DNA of 28,641 nucleotides from an uncultured Anaerobutyricum sp. (GCF_934307085.1 NZ_CAKRCF010000037.1:1-28641), one strand, 5' to 3'. Counted from the first letter of the stretch, positions 14,538-23,369 are shown. Numbers and translations: made by a program. Notes: generated from the letters alone by a model not told the origin.

Positions 14538-15138
14538 CATATTAATTGTAGACGATGATTTAATCTTATTAAAAACAGCAGAAGAAATATTGTCGAGTAT
14601 TTATACGGTCAGCGTAGCGAAAAGCGGAAAACAGGCAATTACATTACTAAAAAAGGGTGTTGTGCCGGATTTGATATTGTTAGATATTGCTATGCCGGAA
14701 ATGGATGGGTATACGACTCTGGAAAAAATGAAATCTATTCCGAATTGTCAGGATATTCCTGTAATATTTCTCACTGGATTTGCGGAGTCAGATTATGAAG
14801 TAAAAGGGTTAAAGGCAGGAGCAGTAGACTATATTGTAAAACCTTTTGTAAAGGAGGTCCTGCTTGCCAGAGTTGAAATGCATCTTGAAAGAAGCGCAAA
14901 AGAAACAGGAAAGTCTTTTGCAGATGCAGCAATTGAAAAAAATCGTGGAGAAATACAAAAGAAGCTGACACCAATTGAATGGAAGATTGCGCTGGCAGTT
15001 GCACAGGGAATGGAAAACCGTGAGATTGCGGAACAGATGAATTATTCCTATGGATATGTGAAAAATGTGATTGCCCGTATCTTTTCCAAGTTAGAAATTG
15101 AACGGCGCAGAGAGCTTCGAAAGCTGCTCATCGGATAA
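14524..15138 (+). CDS. LuxR/NarL-type response regulator
   Basis: ATG 14524 lies inside the end of the kinase gene behind GGGAGG (14512-14517), so the two are translationally coupled. The receiver domain (residues 1-120) has [10 protein letters not shown], phospho-acceptor Asp54 in [14 protein letters not shown], the switch Thr in VIFLTGF and Lys in IVKPFVK. The C-terminal output is a GerE/LuxR helix-turn-helix: [45 protein letters not shown]. It is the likely terminal acceptor of the relay from His665 of the kinase. It lacks a linker longer than about 15 residues but is otherwise typical. Targets are unknown. Confidence 0.92.
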   Translation: MGKNSILIVDDDLILLKTAEEILSSIYTVSVAKSGKQAITLLKKGVVPDLILLDIAMPEMDGYTTLEKMKSIPNCQDIPVIFLTGFAESDYEVKGLKAGAVDYIVKPFVKEVLLARVEMHLERSAKETGKSFADAAIEKNRGEIQKKLTPIEWKIALAVAQGMENREIAEQMNYSYGYVKNVIARIFSKLEIERRRELRKLLIG

Positions 15139-15145
15139 TTTGACC

Positions 15146-15173
15146 TTGACAGAAAAACATAAAGCTGTAGAAT
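15146..15173 (+). promoter_or_regulatory. Promoter of the HAD gene pair
   Basis: TTGACA (15146-15151), 16-base spacer, TAGAAT (15168-15173), 51 bases before the first HAD start. Confidence 0.65.
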
Positions 15174-15224
15174 AGTAGGGGTGTGTTATAAAAAGGAAAA
15201 TTACAGAATATAGTGGAGGAATAT

Positions 15225-16022
15225 ATGAAAAAAGATTCTGCAAAAGATATAAAGATTGCTTTTTTTGACGTAGACGGAACGTTAGTTGATATGGAAAAAA
15301 AGGTAATCACCCCTGCGATGATCGAGACATTAAAACACCTGAAAGAGAATGGAATTATTTTATGTATGGCAACAGGACGCGGCCCATATCTTGTTCCGTC
15401 TTTTCCAGGAATTGATTTTGATGTCTTTTTATCTTATAATGCGTCTTATTGTTATACAAAGGATGAGGTTATTTTTTCAAATCCTATCCCAAAAGAAGAT
15501 GTAAAGGCAATTGTTGAGAATGCATCGGAAATCCATCGACCGGTGTTCCTTGCCGGAGTAGAAGGCGGCGGTGCAAACGGTTGTGATAAAGATTTGGCAG
15601 ATTATTTTGCAATTGCAAAGAGTAAAGTAAATGTCCTTGATAACTTTGATTTTGAAAAACTCATGGATAAAAAAGTTTACCAGATGATGGTCGGCTGTTA
15701 TAAAGAAGAATATGCAGACATTTTAAGAGATGTCGATGGTGCGAGAATTACCGCATGGTGGACAAGAGCGGCAGATATTACACCGGCAAATGGAAATAAA
15801 GGCGTTGGTGTAAGAAAAATTCTTGACTATTATCATTTAGATAAAGAGAATGCGATCGCCTTTGGTGATGGAACAAACGATATTGAAATGTTAGAAGCTG
15901 TAGGCACTGGTGTTGCAATGGGCAATGCAACCGATGATGTAAAAGCAGTTGCCGGTGCGATCTGCGGACATGTTGCAGAAGATGGCATTTATCATTATTG
16001 CAAAGAACAGGGATTGATTTAG
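15225..16022 (+). CDS. Cof-type HAD family hydrolase (first of two)
   Basis: The start is ATG 15225 behind TGGAGGA; an upstream GTG at 15213 is part of the ribosome-binding site itself and is rejected. The 265 residues show the HAD motifs: IAFFDVDGTLV (nucleophile Asp and acid/base Asp), CMATGRG (motif II), a lysine in motif III (GNKGVGVRKIL), and AFGDGTNDIEML (motif IV, Mg-binding). The type IIB cap lies between motifs II and III. Members dephosphorylate sugar phosphates, pyridoxal phosphate or flavin precursors; the substrate cannot be told. Confidence 0.92.
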   Translation: MKKDSAKDIKIAFFDVDGTLVDMEKKVITPAMIETLKHLKENGIILCMATGRGPYLVPSFPGIDFDVFLSYNASYCYTKDEVIFSNPIPKEDVKAIVENASEIHRPVFLAGVEGGGANGCDKDLADYFAIAKSKVNVLDNFDFEKLMDKKVYQMMVGCYKEEYADILRDVDGARITAWWTRAADITPANGNKGVGVRKILDYYHLDKENAIAFGDGTNDIEMLEAVGTGVAMGNATDDVKAVAGAICGHVAEDGIYHYCKEQGLI

Positions 16023-16076
16023 GAATTAAATAAATTTAATTAGGGATTACGTTAAAGATTACGATAAGGAGAACAG

Positions 16077-16865
16077 ATGAATATAAAATTAGTAGCCGTA
16101 GATATGGATGGAACTTTGCTTAACAGTAAAAAAGAAATGCCGGAAGAATTTATTCCGTGGGTAAAAAGCCATCCAGAGATAAAGACAGTCATTGCCAGCG
16201 GAAGACAGTACTATACATTAGAAAGAGACTTTCTTCCAATCAGAGATAACCTTGCATTTATCGCAGAAAATGGCGGACTTGTTTTTGAAAAAGGCGAGAT
16301 TATTTTTAAAGATGAGATAGACAAGCAGGACGTGTTAAAATGTCTTGATATCATAGATAAAGTACCTTATGCAACACCTGTTATCTGCGGTGCGAAGTCT
16401 GCTTACATAACAAAAAAAGATGTGGATGAGGAAATCTACTATAATGTAGAAATGTACTACGAGAGAAGACAGATTGTAGAAGATTTAAGAAAAGTGGCAG
16501 ACAATGATACGATCGTAAAGGTTGCTATCTATTTTAAGAAAGAAAAAGCTGAAGAATCCATGAAATATTTTGAAAATATCGGTGAGAAACTTACAGCCGT
16601 ATTATCCGGAGCAAGCTGGATTGACATTGCCAACAAAACAGAAAGCAAAGGGAATGCAATCAAAGCTATATGTGAAAAGTACGGCATTGCACATGAAGAA
16701 GCTATGGGATTTGGTGACTATTTAAATGATATGTCCCTGTTAGAAAGCTGCGGCGAAAGCTACTGTATGAAAAACGGACATCCTACCTTAAAAGCATTAG
16801 CAAAATATGTAACGGAGAAGACCAACGATGAAAATGGTGTAATGGAAGTGTTGAAAACACTTTAA
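16077..16865 (+). CDS. Cof-type HAD family hydrolase (second of two)
   Basis: ATG 16077 follows AAGGAG, 54 bases after the first HAD gene, in the same operon. The 262-residue protein has VAVDMDGTLLNS (motif I), VIASGRQYY (motif II), the motif III lysine in TESKGNAIKAI, and GFGDYLNDMSLL (motif IV). The two neighbours are diverged paralogues rather than a recent duplication. The motif IV change from GDGTND to GDYLND is common in the family. The substrate is unknown. Confidence 0.92.
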   Translation: MNIKLVAVDMDGTLLNSKKEMPEEFIPWVKSHPEIKTVIASGRQYYTLERDFLPIRDNLAFIAENGGLVFEKGEIIFKDEIDKQDVLKCLDIIDKVPYATPVICGAKSAYITKKDVDEEIYYNVEMYYERRQIVEDLRKVADNDTIVKVAIYFKKEKAEESMKYFENIGEKLTAVLSGASWIDIANKTESKGNAIKAICEKYGIAHEEAMGFGDYLNDMSLLESCGESYCMKNGHPTLKALAKYVTEKTNDENGVMEVLKTL

Positions 16866-16884
16866 TTTTGCTTAATAAACAGAC

Positions 16885-17012
16885 GAAACCGAAGAAGACC
16901 ATAGCATCCTATCTGTGACTTTAGTCGCGGCGGTTTGAATGCTCGCTTATGCGCTCGTATCCAAACCTTGCTCCGAGGCCACAGATAGGATGCTATGGTC
17001 TTCTTCGGTTTC
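16885..17012. repeat. Foldback with perfect 33-bp arms
   Basis: Arms 16885-16917 and 16980-17012 are exact reverse complements over 33 bases (GAAACCGAAG... against ...CTTCGGTTTC), around a 62-base, much more GC-rich loop. The loop has its own inner pairing (GGTTTG near 16932 with CAAACC near 16962). The 3' side continues TGTTTCTTGGCTTTTC. It follows the HAD operon by 20 bases and could act as a terminator in RNA form. The length and perfection exceed any ordinary terminator, so a foldback insertion element is also possible. Confidence 0.75.
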
Positions 17013-17258
17013 TGTTTCTTGGCTTTTCAAGAAAATTAAAGGTTTTCAGGGGAAATTTGAAATGAAGAACAAAGTGTTTCACAAGAAAAATATTATTTAA
17101 TTTGCTCATTTATAGATTAAATATTAAAGAAGTCTGAAGAATTTGTCCCTTCGAATAAATAGAAGTCTACAATTCGAATCCACACCCAACATCGATTTAT
17201 CAAGAAACAGCCCCCGCCGAGAGCGTCTCCCCTCCCTCTTAATAAACGAAAAAAACTA
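17013..17258. other. Intergenic DNA with a GC-rich patch
   Basis: No gene is seen. CAAGAAACAG at 17201-17210 is the reverse complement of CTGTTTCTTG at 17012-17021. Bases 17210-17240 are unusually C-rich (CCCCCGCC, CTCCCCTCCCTC) for this genome. CTTAATAAAC recurs on both sides of the whole block (about 16870 and 17238), a possible insertion footprint. Confidence 0.35.
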
Positions 17259-17287
17259 TTGACATTTTGGTAAGTTAAAACTAACAT
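17259..17287 (+). promoter_or_regulatory. Promoter of the ABC exporter operon
   Basis: TTGACA (17259-17264), 17-base spacer, TAACAT (17282-17287). A GTTA-AAAC-TAAC dyad (17274-17285) overlaps the spacer and -10 and could be an operator. Confidence 0.55.
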
Positions 17288-17417
17288 AAAATAGAAGGGA
17301 AATAATTGTGTTAGTGTAAACGTATGATAAATGAAAGTGTCTAACTTGAGGGCGTTTGAGACTAACATAAATTTATTTGAAATAGAGAAAAGAAAATTAA
17401 GAGGAGAGTTTAAAAGT

Positions 17418-18116
17418 ATGTTTTTGGAAATAAAACAGATTAAAAAGTCTTTTGGTACGGGTGACAGCAGGGTTGAAGTGCTGAAAGGAATTGATTTGGA
17501 GATTGAGAAAGGGGAATTCTGTGTTCTTCTTGGGCCTTCCGGTTCGGGAAAGTCTACGTTATTAAATATTATTGGAGGGATTGACGGAGCAGATTCCGGC
17601 AGTATTACGATTGAGGGAGAGCGAATTGAAGATATGACGGAGAAGAAGTTGTCTTTATATCGAAGAAAACATCTTGGTTATATCTTTCAGATGTATAATC
17701 TGATTCCGAATCTTACCGTACGGGAAAATATTGAAGTTGGTGCGTATTTGAGTGATAAGCCACTTGTGATAGATGAGCTTTTATATACCCTTGGTCTTTA
17801 TGAGCATCAGTGTAAATTGCCAAATCAGCTTTCTGGTGGACAGCAGCAGAGAACGGCGATTGGAAGAGCAATTGTGAAAAATCCTGATATTTTGCTCTGT
17901 GATGAGCCAACAGGAGCGTTAGATTATAATACATCAAAAGATATTTTACGCCTTATTGAGACGGTCAATCAAAAGTATGGTAATACGATTGTCATGGTTA
18001 CGCATAATGATGCGATAAAAGATATGGCAGACAGAGTTGTCAAGTTAAGAGACGGCATGATTCGTAAAAATTATACAAATGAACAGAAAGTTCCGGCGAT
18101 GGAACTGGAGTGGTAG
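17418..18116 (+). CDS. ABC transporter ATP-binding protein (MacB/LolD type)
   Basis: I start at ATG 17418 behind GAGGAGA. An in-frame ATG 29 codons upstream adds a tail absent from the family and has no ribosome-binding site. The 232 residues contain Walker A GPSGSGKST, Q-loop IFQMYNLIPN, the signature LSGGQQQRTAIGRAIV, Walker B ILLCDEPTGALD and the switch histidine in VTHNDA. It belongs to the MacB/FtsE/LolD class that powers FtsX-type permeases rather than classic channels. It is co-transcribed with the permease 12 bases downstream. Confidence 0.95.
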   Translation: MFLEIKQIKKSFGTGDSRVEVLKGIDLEIEKGEFCVLLGPSGSGKSTLLNIIGGIDGADSGSITIEGERIEDMTEKKLSLYRRKHLGYIFQMYNLIPNLTVRENIEVGAYLSDKPLVIDELLYTLGLYEHQCKLPNQLSGGQQQRTAIGRAIVKNPDILLCDEPTGALDYNTSKDILRLIETVNQKYGNTIVMVTHNDAIKDMADRVVKLRDGMIRKNYTNEQKVPAMELEW

Positions 18117-18128
18117 GAGGAGTGAGAT

Positions 18129-20480
18129 ATGAAAAATCCTTTAAGAAAAAGGCTTCTTCGGGAACTTCGACAGGAAATGGGAAAGTATCTTGTTGTATTT
18201 ATTCTTATGGTAGCAACGATTGGGTTTGTTTCCGGATTTTTAGTAGCAGATGGAAGTATGCTGACTGCCTATAATAACAGTTTTGAAAAATATAACATAG
18301 AGGATGGAAACTTTGCTACAGAAGAAAAAGTTTATAAAAATCAGCAGGAAACAATTGAAGGCTATGGCGTAAAACTTTATGAGAATTTTTATGTAGAGAA
18401 AGCTCTTTCTAATGGAAGTACTCTTCGTATTTTTAAAAAGAGGGAAGAGGTAAATAAAGTCTGTCTCATGAAAGGAAAAATGCCGAAAAGAACCAGAGAG
18501 ATTGCCGTTGACAGAATGTATGCAGATAATAATAAACTATCTGTTGGAGATACTTTAAAAAGTGGAAAGAAGACTTGGAAGATTACTGGTCTTGTTGCCT
18601 TGTCTGATTACAGTGCCTTGTTCCAGAATAATAATGATACGATGTTTGATGCGATAAAGTTCGGTGTGGGCATTGTCACAAAGGAAGAATTTTCTTCTTT
18701 TAATGAAAGCCAGCTTACCTATGATTATTCGTGGAAATATAATAAAAAGCCAAAGAACGAAAAAGAGGAAAAGAAAAGGTCAGAAGATTTCATGGAAGAT
18801 ATCGGAAAAGATATCACGTTAGAGAGTTTTATTCCACAGTATGTTAATCAGGCAATTCATTTTACAGGAGATGATATGGGAAGTGATGAAGCAATGGTCA
18901 TTGTACTTCTCTATATTGTCATGGTAATTATGGCATTTGTATTTGGAATTACAACAAGTAATACAATCCGAAAGGAAGCCGGAGTTATCGGAACACTTCG
19001 TGCATCTGGTTATACGAAAAATGAACTGATACGGCACTATATGTCCATGCCAGTTATCGTAACCCTTATCGGAGCGGTTGTCGGAAATATTTTAGGCTAT
19101 ACCATTTTTAAAAATGTCTGTGCAGGAATGTACTATGGAAGTTACAGCCTTCCAACCTATGTCACAATCTGGAATGCGAAAGCCTTTTTACTGACAACAG
19201 TTGTACCAGTACTAATTATGCTTGTTGTCAATTATAGCATACTGCGTAGCAAGTTAAAGTTGCCGCCGCTCAAATTTTTACGAAGAGACTTAAGCAGGAA
19301 AAAACAAAAAAGAGCATTGCGACTTAGCCCGAGAATTAATATCTTTTCAAGATTCCGGCTACGTGTTATTTTCCAGAACTTCAGCAATTATATTGTACTG
19401 TTTGTCGGAATTATTTTTGCAAATTTATTATTATTTTTTGGATTACTTTTGCCCTCTGTACTTGACCACTATCAGACAGACATTCAGAACAATATGTTGG
19501 CCAAATACCAATACATGCTTTCTGTTCCGACCAGTGCAATGAGCGGCAACAAAATATCCAGTTTATTTTCTTTGCTGGAGTATTCGCTTGGAGCAAAAAC
19601 AGAAAATGAAGATGCGGAAGAATTTTCTGCGTACTCCTTAAACACAACACCAAAAACCTTTAAAAGTGAAGAAGTCACTTTATATGGTGTGAAGACCAAT
19701 AGTAAATACGTTAAAATTAATTTAAAAGACGAAAAAGCAGATTTACAGGCAGATAGTAAGATTGCAGCCGATGTGTATATTTCTTCTGCCTATGCCGATA
19801 AATTTTCATTGAAGCCGGGAGATACCATCACTTTAAAAGAAAAATACGAAAAAGATAAGTATACCTTCCGGGTAAAAGGTATTTATGAGTATAATGGAGG
19901 CCTTTGTATTTTTATGAACCAGAATCAGCTAAATCGTATCTTTGACCTCGGTTCGGATTATTACAGCGGCTACTTCTCCGACTCCAAAATAACCGACATC
20001 AGTAGTAAATACATCGGATCCATCATCGACTTAGATGCCTTAACAAAAATTTCCCGCCAATTAGATGTATCCATGGGAAATATGATGGGACTGATTAATG
20101 GATTTGCCATCGCTATCTTTTTAGTACTTATTTACCTGCTCTCCAAAATCATTATTGAGAAAAATGCCCAGTCTATCTCTATGGTAAAAATACTTGGTTA
20201 TAGCAATGGGGAAATCAGCAGACTTTATATTTTATCGACTTCCATTGTCGTTGTGCTGTGTCTACTCTTGAGTTTTCCGTTAGAAACTATCCTGATGAAA
20301 ACAATTTTCCGCGAAATGATGCTTCAGAGCTTATCCGGATGGATTGCTCTTTATATTAATCCTAAAGTTTATGTGGAAATGTTTGTGATTGGACTTTTAA
20401 GCTATGCAGTGGTGGCATTGCTTGAATACCGTAAGATACAGAAAGTACCGATGGATGAGGCATTGAAAAATGTAGAATAA
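18129..20480 (+). CDS. FtsX-like ABC permease
   Basis: ATG 18129 follows AGGAGGAG. The 783-residue protein has one N-terminal transmembrane helix (about 19-41) and a large extracellular MacB-like region (about 42-250). A first FtsX module follows with three helices (about 252-274, 303-325, 351-371), then a helix near 419-444, a second extracellular region (about 445-645), and a second FtsX module (about 651-675, 698-722, 748-770). The cytoplasmic IRKEAGVIGTLRASGYTKNELIRHYM and AQSISMVKILGYSNGEISRLYI segments are the coupling helices. Such exporters handle antimicrobial peptides, lipoproteins or envelope signals. There is no linked BceRS-type two-component pair. A foldback element follows immediately. 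Confidence 0.93.
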   Translation: MKNPLRKRLLRELRQEMGKYLVVFILMVATIGFVSGFLVADGSMLTAYNNSFEKYNIEDGNFATEEKVYKNQQETIEGYGVKLYENFYVEKALSNGSTLRIFKKREEVNKVCLMKGKMPKRTREIAVDRMYADNNKLSVGDTLKSGKKTWKITGLVALSDYSALFQNNNDTMFDAIKFGVGIVTKEEFSSFNESQLTYDYSWKYNKKPKNEKEEKKRSEDFMEDIGKDITLESFIPQYVNQAIHFTGDDMGSDEAMVIVLLYIVMVIMAFVFGITTSNTIRKEAGVIGTLRASGYTKNELIRHYMSMPVIVTLIGAVVGNILGYTIFKNVCAGMYYGSYSLPTYVTIWNAKAFLLTTVVPVLIMLVVNYSILRSKLKLPPLKFLRRDLSRKKQKRALRLSPRINIFSRFRLRVIFQNFSNYIVLFVGIIFANLLLFFGLLLPSVLDHYQTDIQNNMLAKYQYMLSVPTSAMSGNKISSLFSLLEYSLGAKTENEDAEEFSAYSLNTTPKTFKSEEVTLYGVKTNSKYVKINLKDEKADLQADSKIAADVYISSAYADKFSLKPGDTITLKEKYEKDKYTFRVKGIYEYNGGLCIFMNQNQLNRIFDLGSDYYSGYFSDSKITDISSKYIGSIIDLDALTKISRQLDVSMGNMMGLINGFAIAIFLVLIYLLSKIIIEKNAQSISMVKILGYSNGEISRLYILSTSIVVVLCLLLSFPLETILMKTIFREMMLQSLSGWIALYINPKVYVEMFVIGLLSYAVVALLEYRKIQKVPMDEALKNVE

Positions 20481-20484
20481 AAAC

Positions 20485-20884
20485 TTTTGATTTGTAGAGC
20501 TGGCAAAGCAGACGCCGCTACAGAAAAGTGATGGTCGGATTGCTAGAAGAATTATGAAGAACCCCTAAAAGATTTATTGATTTTATTCCGTTGTGCTAAA
20601 CGCTCCATTTTGCCCAATAAAGCAGAAACTTGCTCTCAAAACCTCCACTGGAGCTTTTTTCGACCTGCTAAGGCAGCAGAAACGAATGCGAAGTTTCTAT
20701 GGTCAAAATTCCGCAGCACAAAGTCACAAAATTCAATAAATTTTTTAGGGGTTCTTTTTCATATTTTTTGAGCAATCCGATAGAGTAATATCTATAGAGG
20801 CTGTCTATCTTGAATTCTACAAATCAGTTAAAAAATTTGAGGGAGAAGACAGTTCGTCTGTTCCACAGCCTCACAAATCAAAAT
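20485..20884. repeat. Long foldback element, copy 1
   Basis: The region folds onto itself. The core arms begin AGAACCCCTAAAAGATTTATTGA at 20559 and pair with TCAATAAATTTTTTAGGGGTTCT ending at 20755. The stem continues inward through TTGTGCT/AGCACAA. The outer flanks CGGATTGCT (20536) and AGCAATCCG (20771) also pair. The outermost TTTTGATTTGT (20485) can pair with ACAAATCAGTT near 20820 or ACAAATCAAAA ending at 20884. A U-rich run follows. A second copy in the same orientation lies at 23641-23932, and the core is nearly identical. Copy 1 carries an extra 46 or so loop bases. It holds no gene; short frames inside are artefacts. Confidence 0.8.
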
Positions 20885-20982
20885 TTTTTTGTGGTATTTT
20901 GTTTTTATATCGTATTTGTTAGTATAGAAAGTACCAAGTTGATATGAAGTTTGAAAAATTACCTTTGAGGAAGGAGGTTTTT

Positions 20983-22296
20983 ATGGACAGAAGAAAAATA
21001 TTTGACGCCATTAATACCTGTGATGATGTATTTATTGAGAAAGTTGTTTTAGATATGGAGAACAGACGAAAAAAGCAGGAGAGGTTGCGACGATTGTTCT
21101 TTGATAAGAATCAGCATTTGTCAGGAATTCGTATTGCAGCGGCAATTGTTCTTTTTATTGTAATTCTGGGAGTTGGAGTAAAGACAACAGCGCATATTTC
21201 TACGCTTTTTCGTGATTGGATGGAAAATGTTTTTCAGAAAAGTGATGTTACGGAGATTGTTCCAGATAGTAAAACAGTAGATATGGGTGACTCTAAGATT
21301 TCCTTAAAAAATGATGTGCAGATGACAGGGCAGAATGAAATATTTCTTTATGAGACGAGTTATGATGGAACAGAAGAAAAAGTAGAGGAAGTATTTTCGA
21401 TTGAGGAGAAAAAACAAAAGGAGCTTTCAAAGAAGAAATTTGAGGGACATTATAAGCATTTAGAAATCTCTTTTGAATATTCAATGATTGATAACGAGAT
21501 TTTTGCCTACAACATACATGGAGCGGTAGAAAAAGTTTTCCCAGTGATACAACAAAATACAGTTTATGTAGTTCTCGAAACTTCTGCAAAAGAATATACA
21601 CAAAATTCTAGTCAAAATGGAAAACGTCTTGTTGCAATTAATTTAAAGACCGGTGAAATACAAAGTGAGCTGGCTTCAAAGACAGTGATTGACTTTGTGA
21701 TGGCACCGAATGGCAGATATGTGTTGGTACAATATAATCTCATCCAGTCGGATGGAAGTGTAAAGAGAAAGTGGACTTCTTTTGATTTACAGACGAAGGA
21801 AGAAAAGAACCTGGAAAAGCTAGAGAATAAAAATTTGGAAATTGATACATCGAACTTTATAGATACTACGCACATTGCAGTAGGTGGCAAGGTAAATAAT
21901 GAAGAAGATTATGAAGCTTTATATTACATAGATATTTCTACAGGAAAAACGAAAGAATATGCCGAATATGGAAATGTGACTTCAGAATGGAATTGCGATT
22001 ATAGTGCAAAAAAGAAAACAGTATTATTTCAGAATATAGTTACAGGTGAAGAATTTCTGATAAAAAATATAGAGACAGATCCATCTTATTTCATATCCAT
22101 TTATAAAGATTATTTTCTCATATGGAATGAGGAAGATTTGCCTGCTTATCTTTGCAACATAAAAGAGAAAACAGCAGTGAAATTAAATACGCCGGAAGAG
22201 TTACGGTATACGTTACAAGTGTATTTTTCACAAAAAGAAAATGCGTTGTTATTTACAAATGAAAAACAAGTCTATTTGGTGAATCTTGAGAAATAA
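20983..22296 (+). CDS. Membrane-anchored putative anti-sigma factor with beta-propeller-like ectodomain
   Basis: ATG 20983 follows AAGGAGG at 20971-20977. An in-frame ATG 13 codons upstream has no ribosome-binding site. The 437 residues have a short cytoplasmic N-terminus (1-47, highly charged, MENRRKKQERLRRLFF) and one transmembrane helix (about 48-67). The large ectodomain has repeated strand motifs of the type AINLKTGE, SFDLQTKEEK, YYIDISTGKTKEY and NIKEKTAVKL, as in WD40/YncE-like propellers. Its stop overlaps the ribosome-binding site of an ECF sigma factor, the reason for the anti-sigma call. It lacks a zinc-binding ZAS motif. The gene precedes the sigma gene, the reverse of the common order. 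The role is inferred. Confidence 0.7.
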   Translation: MDRRKIFDAINTCDDVFIEKVVLDMENRRKKQERLRRLFFDKNQHLSGIRIAAAIVLFIVILGVGVKTTAHISTLFRDWMENVFQKSDVTEIVPDSKTVDMGDSKISLKNDVQMTGQNEIFLYETSYDGTEEKVEEVFSIEEKKQKELSKKKFEGHYKHLEISFEYSMIDNEIFAYNIHGAVEKVFPVIQQNTVYVVLETSAKEYTQNSSQNGKRLVAINLKTGEIQSELASKTVIDFVMAPNGRYVLVQYNLIQSDGSVKRKWTSFDLQTKEEKNLEKLENKNLEIDTSNFIDTTHIAVGGKVNNEEDYEALYYIDISTGKTKEYAEYGNVTSEWNCDYSAKKKTVLFQNIVTGEEFLIKNIETDPSYFISIYKDYFLIWNEEDLPAYLCNIKEKTAVKLNTPEELRYTLQVYFSQKENALLFTNEKQVYLVNLEK

Positions 22297-22309
22297 GGGA
22301 GTAAAAATT

Positions 22310-22864
22310 ATGACAGATAAAGAAATTATTGCTTTATATTTTAAGCGTTCTGAAAATGCGATTGAGCAGACTGATGTAAAGTATGGAAGACTGTGTCATT
22401 CGATTTCCATCAATATTTTAAATGATACAAGGGACAGTGAGGAATGTGTGAATGATACATATCTTACGCTCTGGAATAAGATTCCCCCAAAAGAACCGAA
22501 TCCGTTTAAAGCATACATATGCCGGATTATAAAAAACCTTTCCCTGAAAAAATATGAATTTAATCATGCCAATAAGCGAAACAGTGAGTACGAAGCTTCG
22601 CTTGATGAGCTGGAAGAATGTGTGAGTGATGGAACAGAAGCATCTGAAGTTGTAGAATTTAAAGAGTTACAAATGGCAATTAATAGGTTCCTTTCTGAAC
22701 TTCCAGAGAAAAAAAGAATCCTATTTTTACGTCGCTACTGGTTTTTACAGCCGGTAAAAGAAATTGCAAAAGATTATGGAATCACAGAAAAAACAGCATC
22801 CATGCGACTTGCCAGACTTCGTGAAAAGTTGCAGCAATATTTGCAGGAAAAGGAGTTGATCTGA
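22310..22864 (+). CDS. ECF-type RNA polymerase sigma factor
   Basis: ATG 22310 follows AAGGGAG at 22295-22301; an in-frame ATG eight codons upstream lies inside the previous gene. The 184 residues hold sigma region 2 (YGRLCHSISINILNDTRDSEECVNDTYLTLWNKIPP, then FKAYICRIIKNLSLKKYEFNHANKR) and region 4 (FLSELPEKKRILFLRRYWFLQPVKEIAKDYGITEKTASMRLARLREKL, an HTH). Region 3 is absent, which defines the ECF class. It directs polymerase to a small regulon, probably including its own operon. It is probably released when the neighbouring membrane protein senses an envelope signal. Confidence 0.9.
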   Translation: MTDKEIIALYFKRSENAIEQTDVKYGRLCHSISINILNDTRDSEECVNDTYLTLWNKIPPKEPNPFKAYICRIIKNLSLKKYEFNHANKRNSEYEASLDELEECVSDGTEASEVVEFKELQMAINRFLSELPEKKRILFLRRYWFLQPVKEIAKDYGITEKTASMRLARLREKLQQYLQEKELI

Positions 22865-23127
22865 TGGATCTTATCACAAAACAAAAGCAGGTAATTCCTA
22901 TAAAACAGGCAGAAGATGTTCATATAATGCAAGTCAATGGAGAGTATGTTTTATTAGGAGCAGATTCTGACGATGTATATTATCTTTATAATTTACAGGA
23001 TGAAACCTATAGAGAATTAGATATCCCAGAAGAAATCCGGGGAACACTGGAGATGTATATTGCGAAAAAGGAACAGAAATTACTTTTCACAAACGAAAAA
23101 GAAGCGTATTTGGTGGATTTAAAATAA
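22864..23127 (+). CDS. Small protein duplicating the C-terminal module of the anti-sigma protein
   Basis: The ATG shares a base with the sigma gene's TGA (TGATG) and follows AAAGGAG, so translation is coupled. The 87 residues align with the last about 65 of the 437-residue protein: YLYNLQDETYRELDIPEEIRGTLEMYIAKKEQKLLFTNEKEAYLVDLK against YLCNIKEKTAVKLNTPEELRYTLQVYFSQKENALLFTNEKQVYLVNLEK. There is no signal peptide or membrane helix, so it should stay in the cytoplasm, unlike the ectodomain it copies. It may be a remnant of a second full-length anti-sigma gene or a functioning stand-alone module. Confidence 0.75.
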   Translation: MDLITKQKQVIPIKQAEDVHIMQVNGEYVLLGADSDDVYYLYNLQDETYRELDIPEEIRGTLEMYIAKKEQKLLFTNEKEAYLVDLK

Positions 23128-23130
23128 TGG

Positions 23131-23147
23131 TTTTTCAAACACACTCT
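23131..23147 (+). repeat. Dispersed motif TTTTTCAAACAC, copy 2
   Basis: TTTTTCAAACACACTCT begins four bases after the stop of the small anti-sigma-like gene. The remainder of 23148-23369 shows nothing recognisable. Confidence 0.5.
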
Positions 23148-23369
23148 AAGACAAAAGGTTTGATTCCTGAATAGTCTAGTTATCTAGGTTATCATTTTTA
23201 ATAAGATTGTAATTGATAAAATAAAGATAGGGAAAGTAGAAGTGCCTCACTACACTTTGCTTATGCGATATAAAGTATGAGAGCAAAATCCTTAATTAGT
23301 TGTTTCTAATAAATGTGCAATACACGAAACTTATAATAATTTTCTGATAAAAAATATATTTTTCTATAA

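Noticed and set aside
17165..17195. TTCGAATCC-like string resembling a tRNA T-arm
   Set aside because: Flanking bases do not pair as a T-stem and no other tRNA parts are present.
20577..20771. 64-codon ORF inside foldback copy 1
   Set aside because: Sequence is explained by the inverted repeat; the related frame in copy 2 is not kept at the same length.
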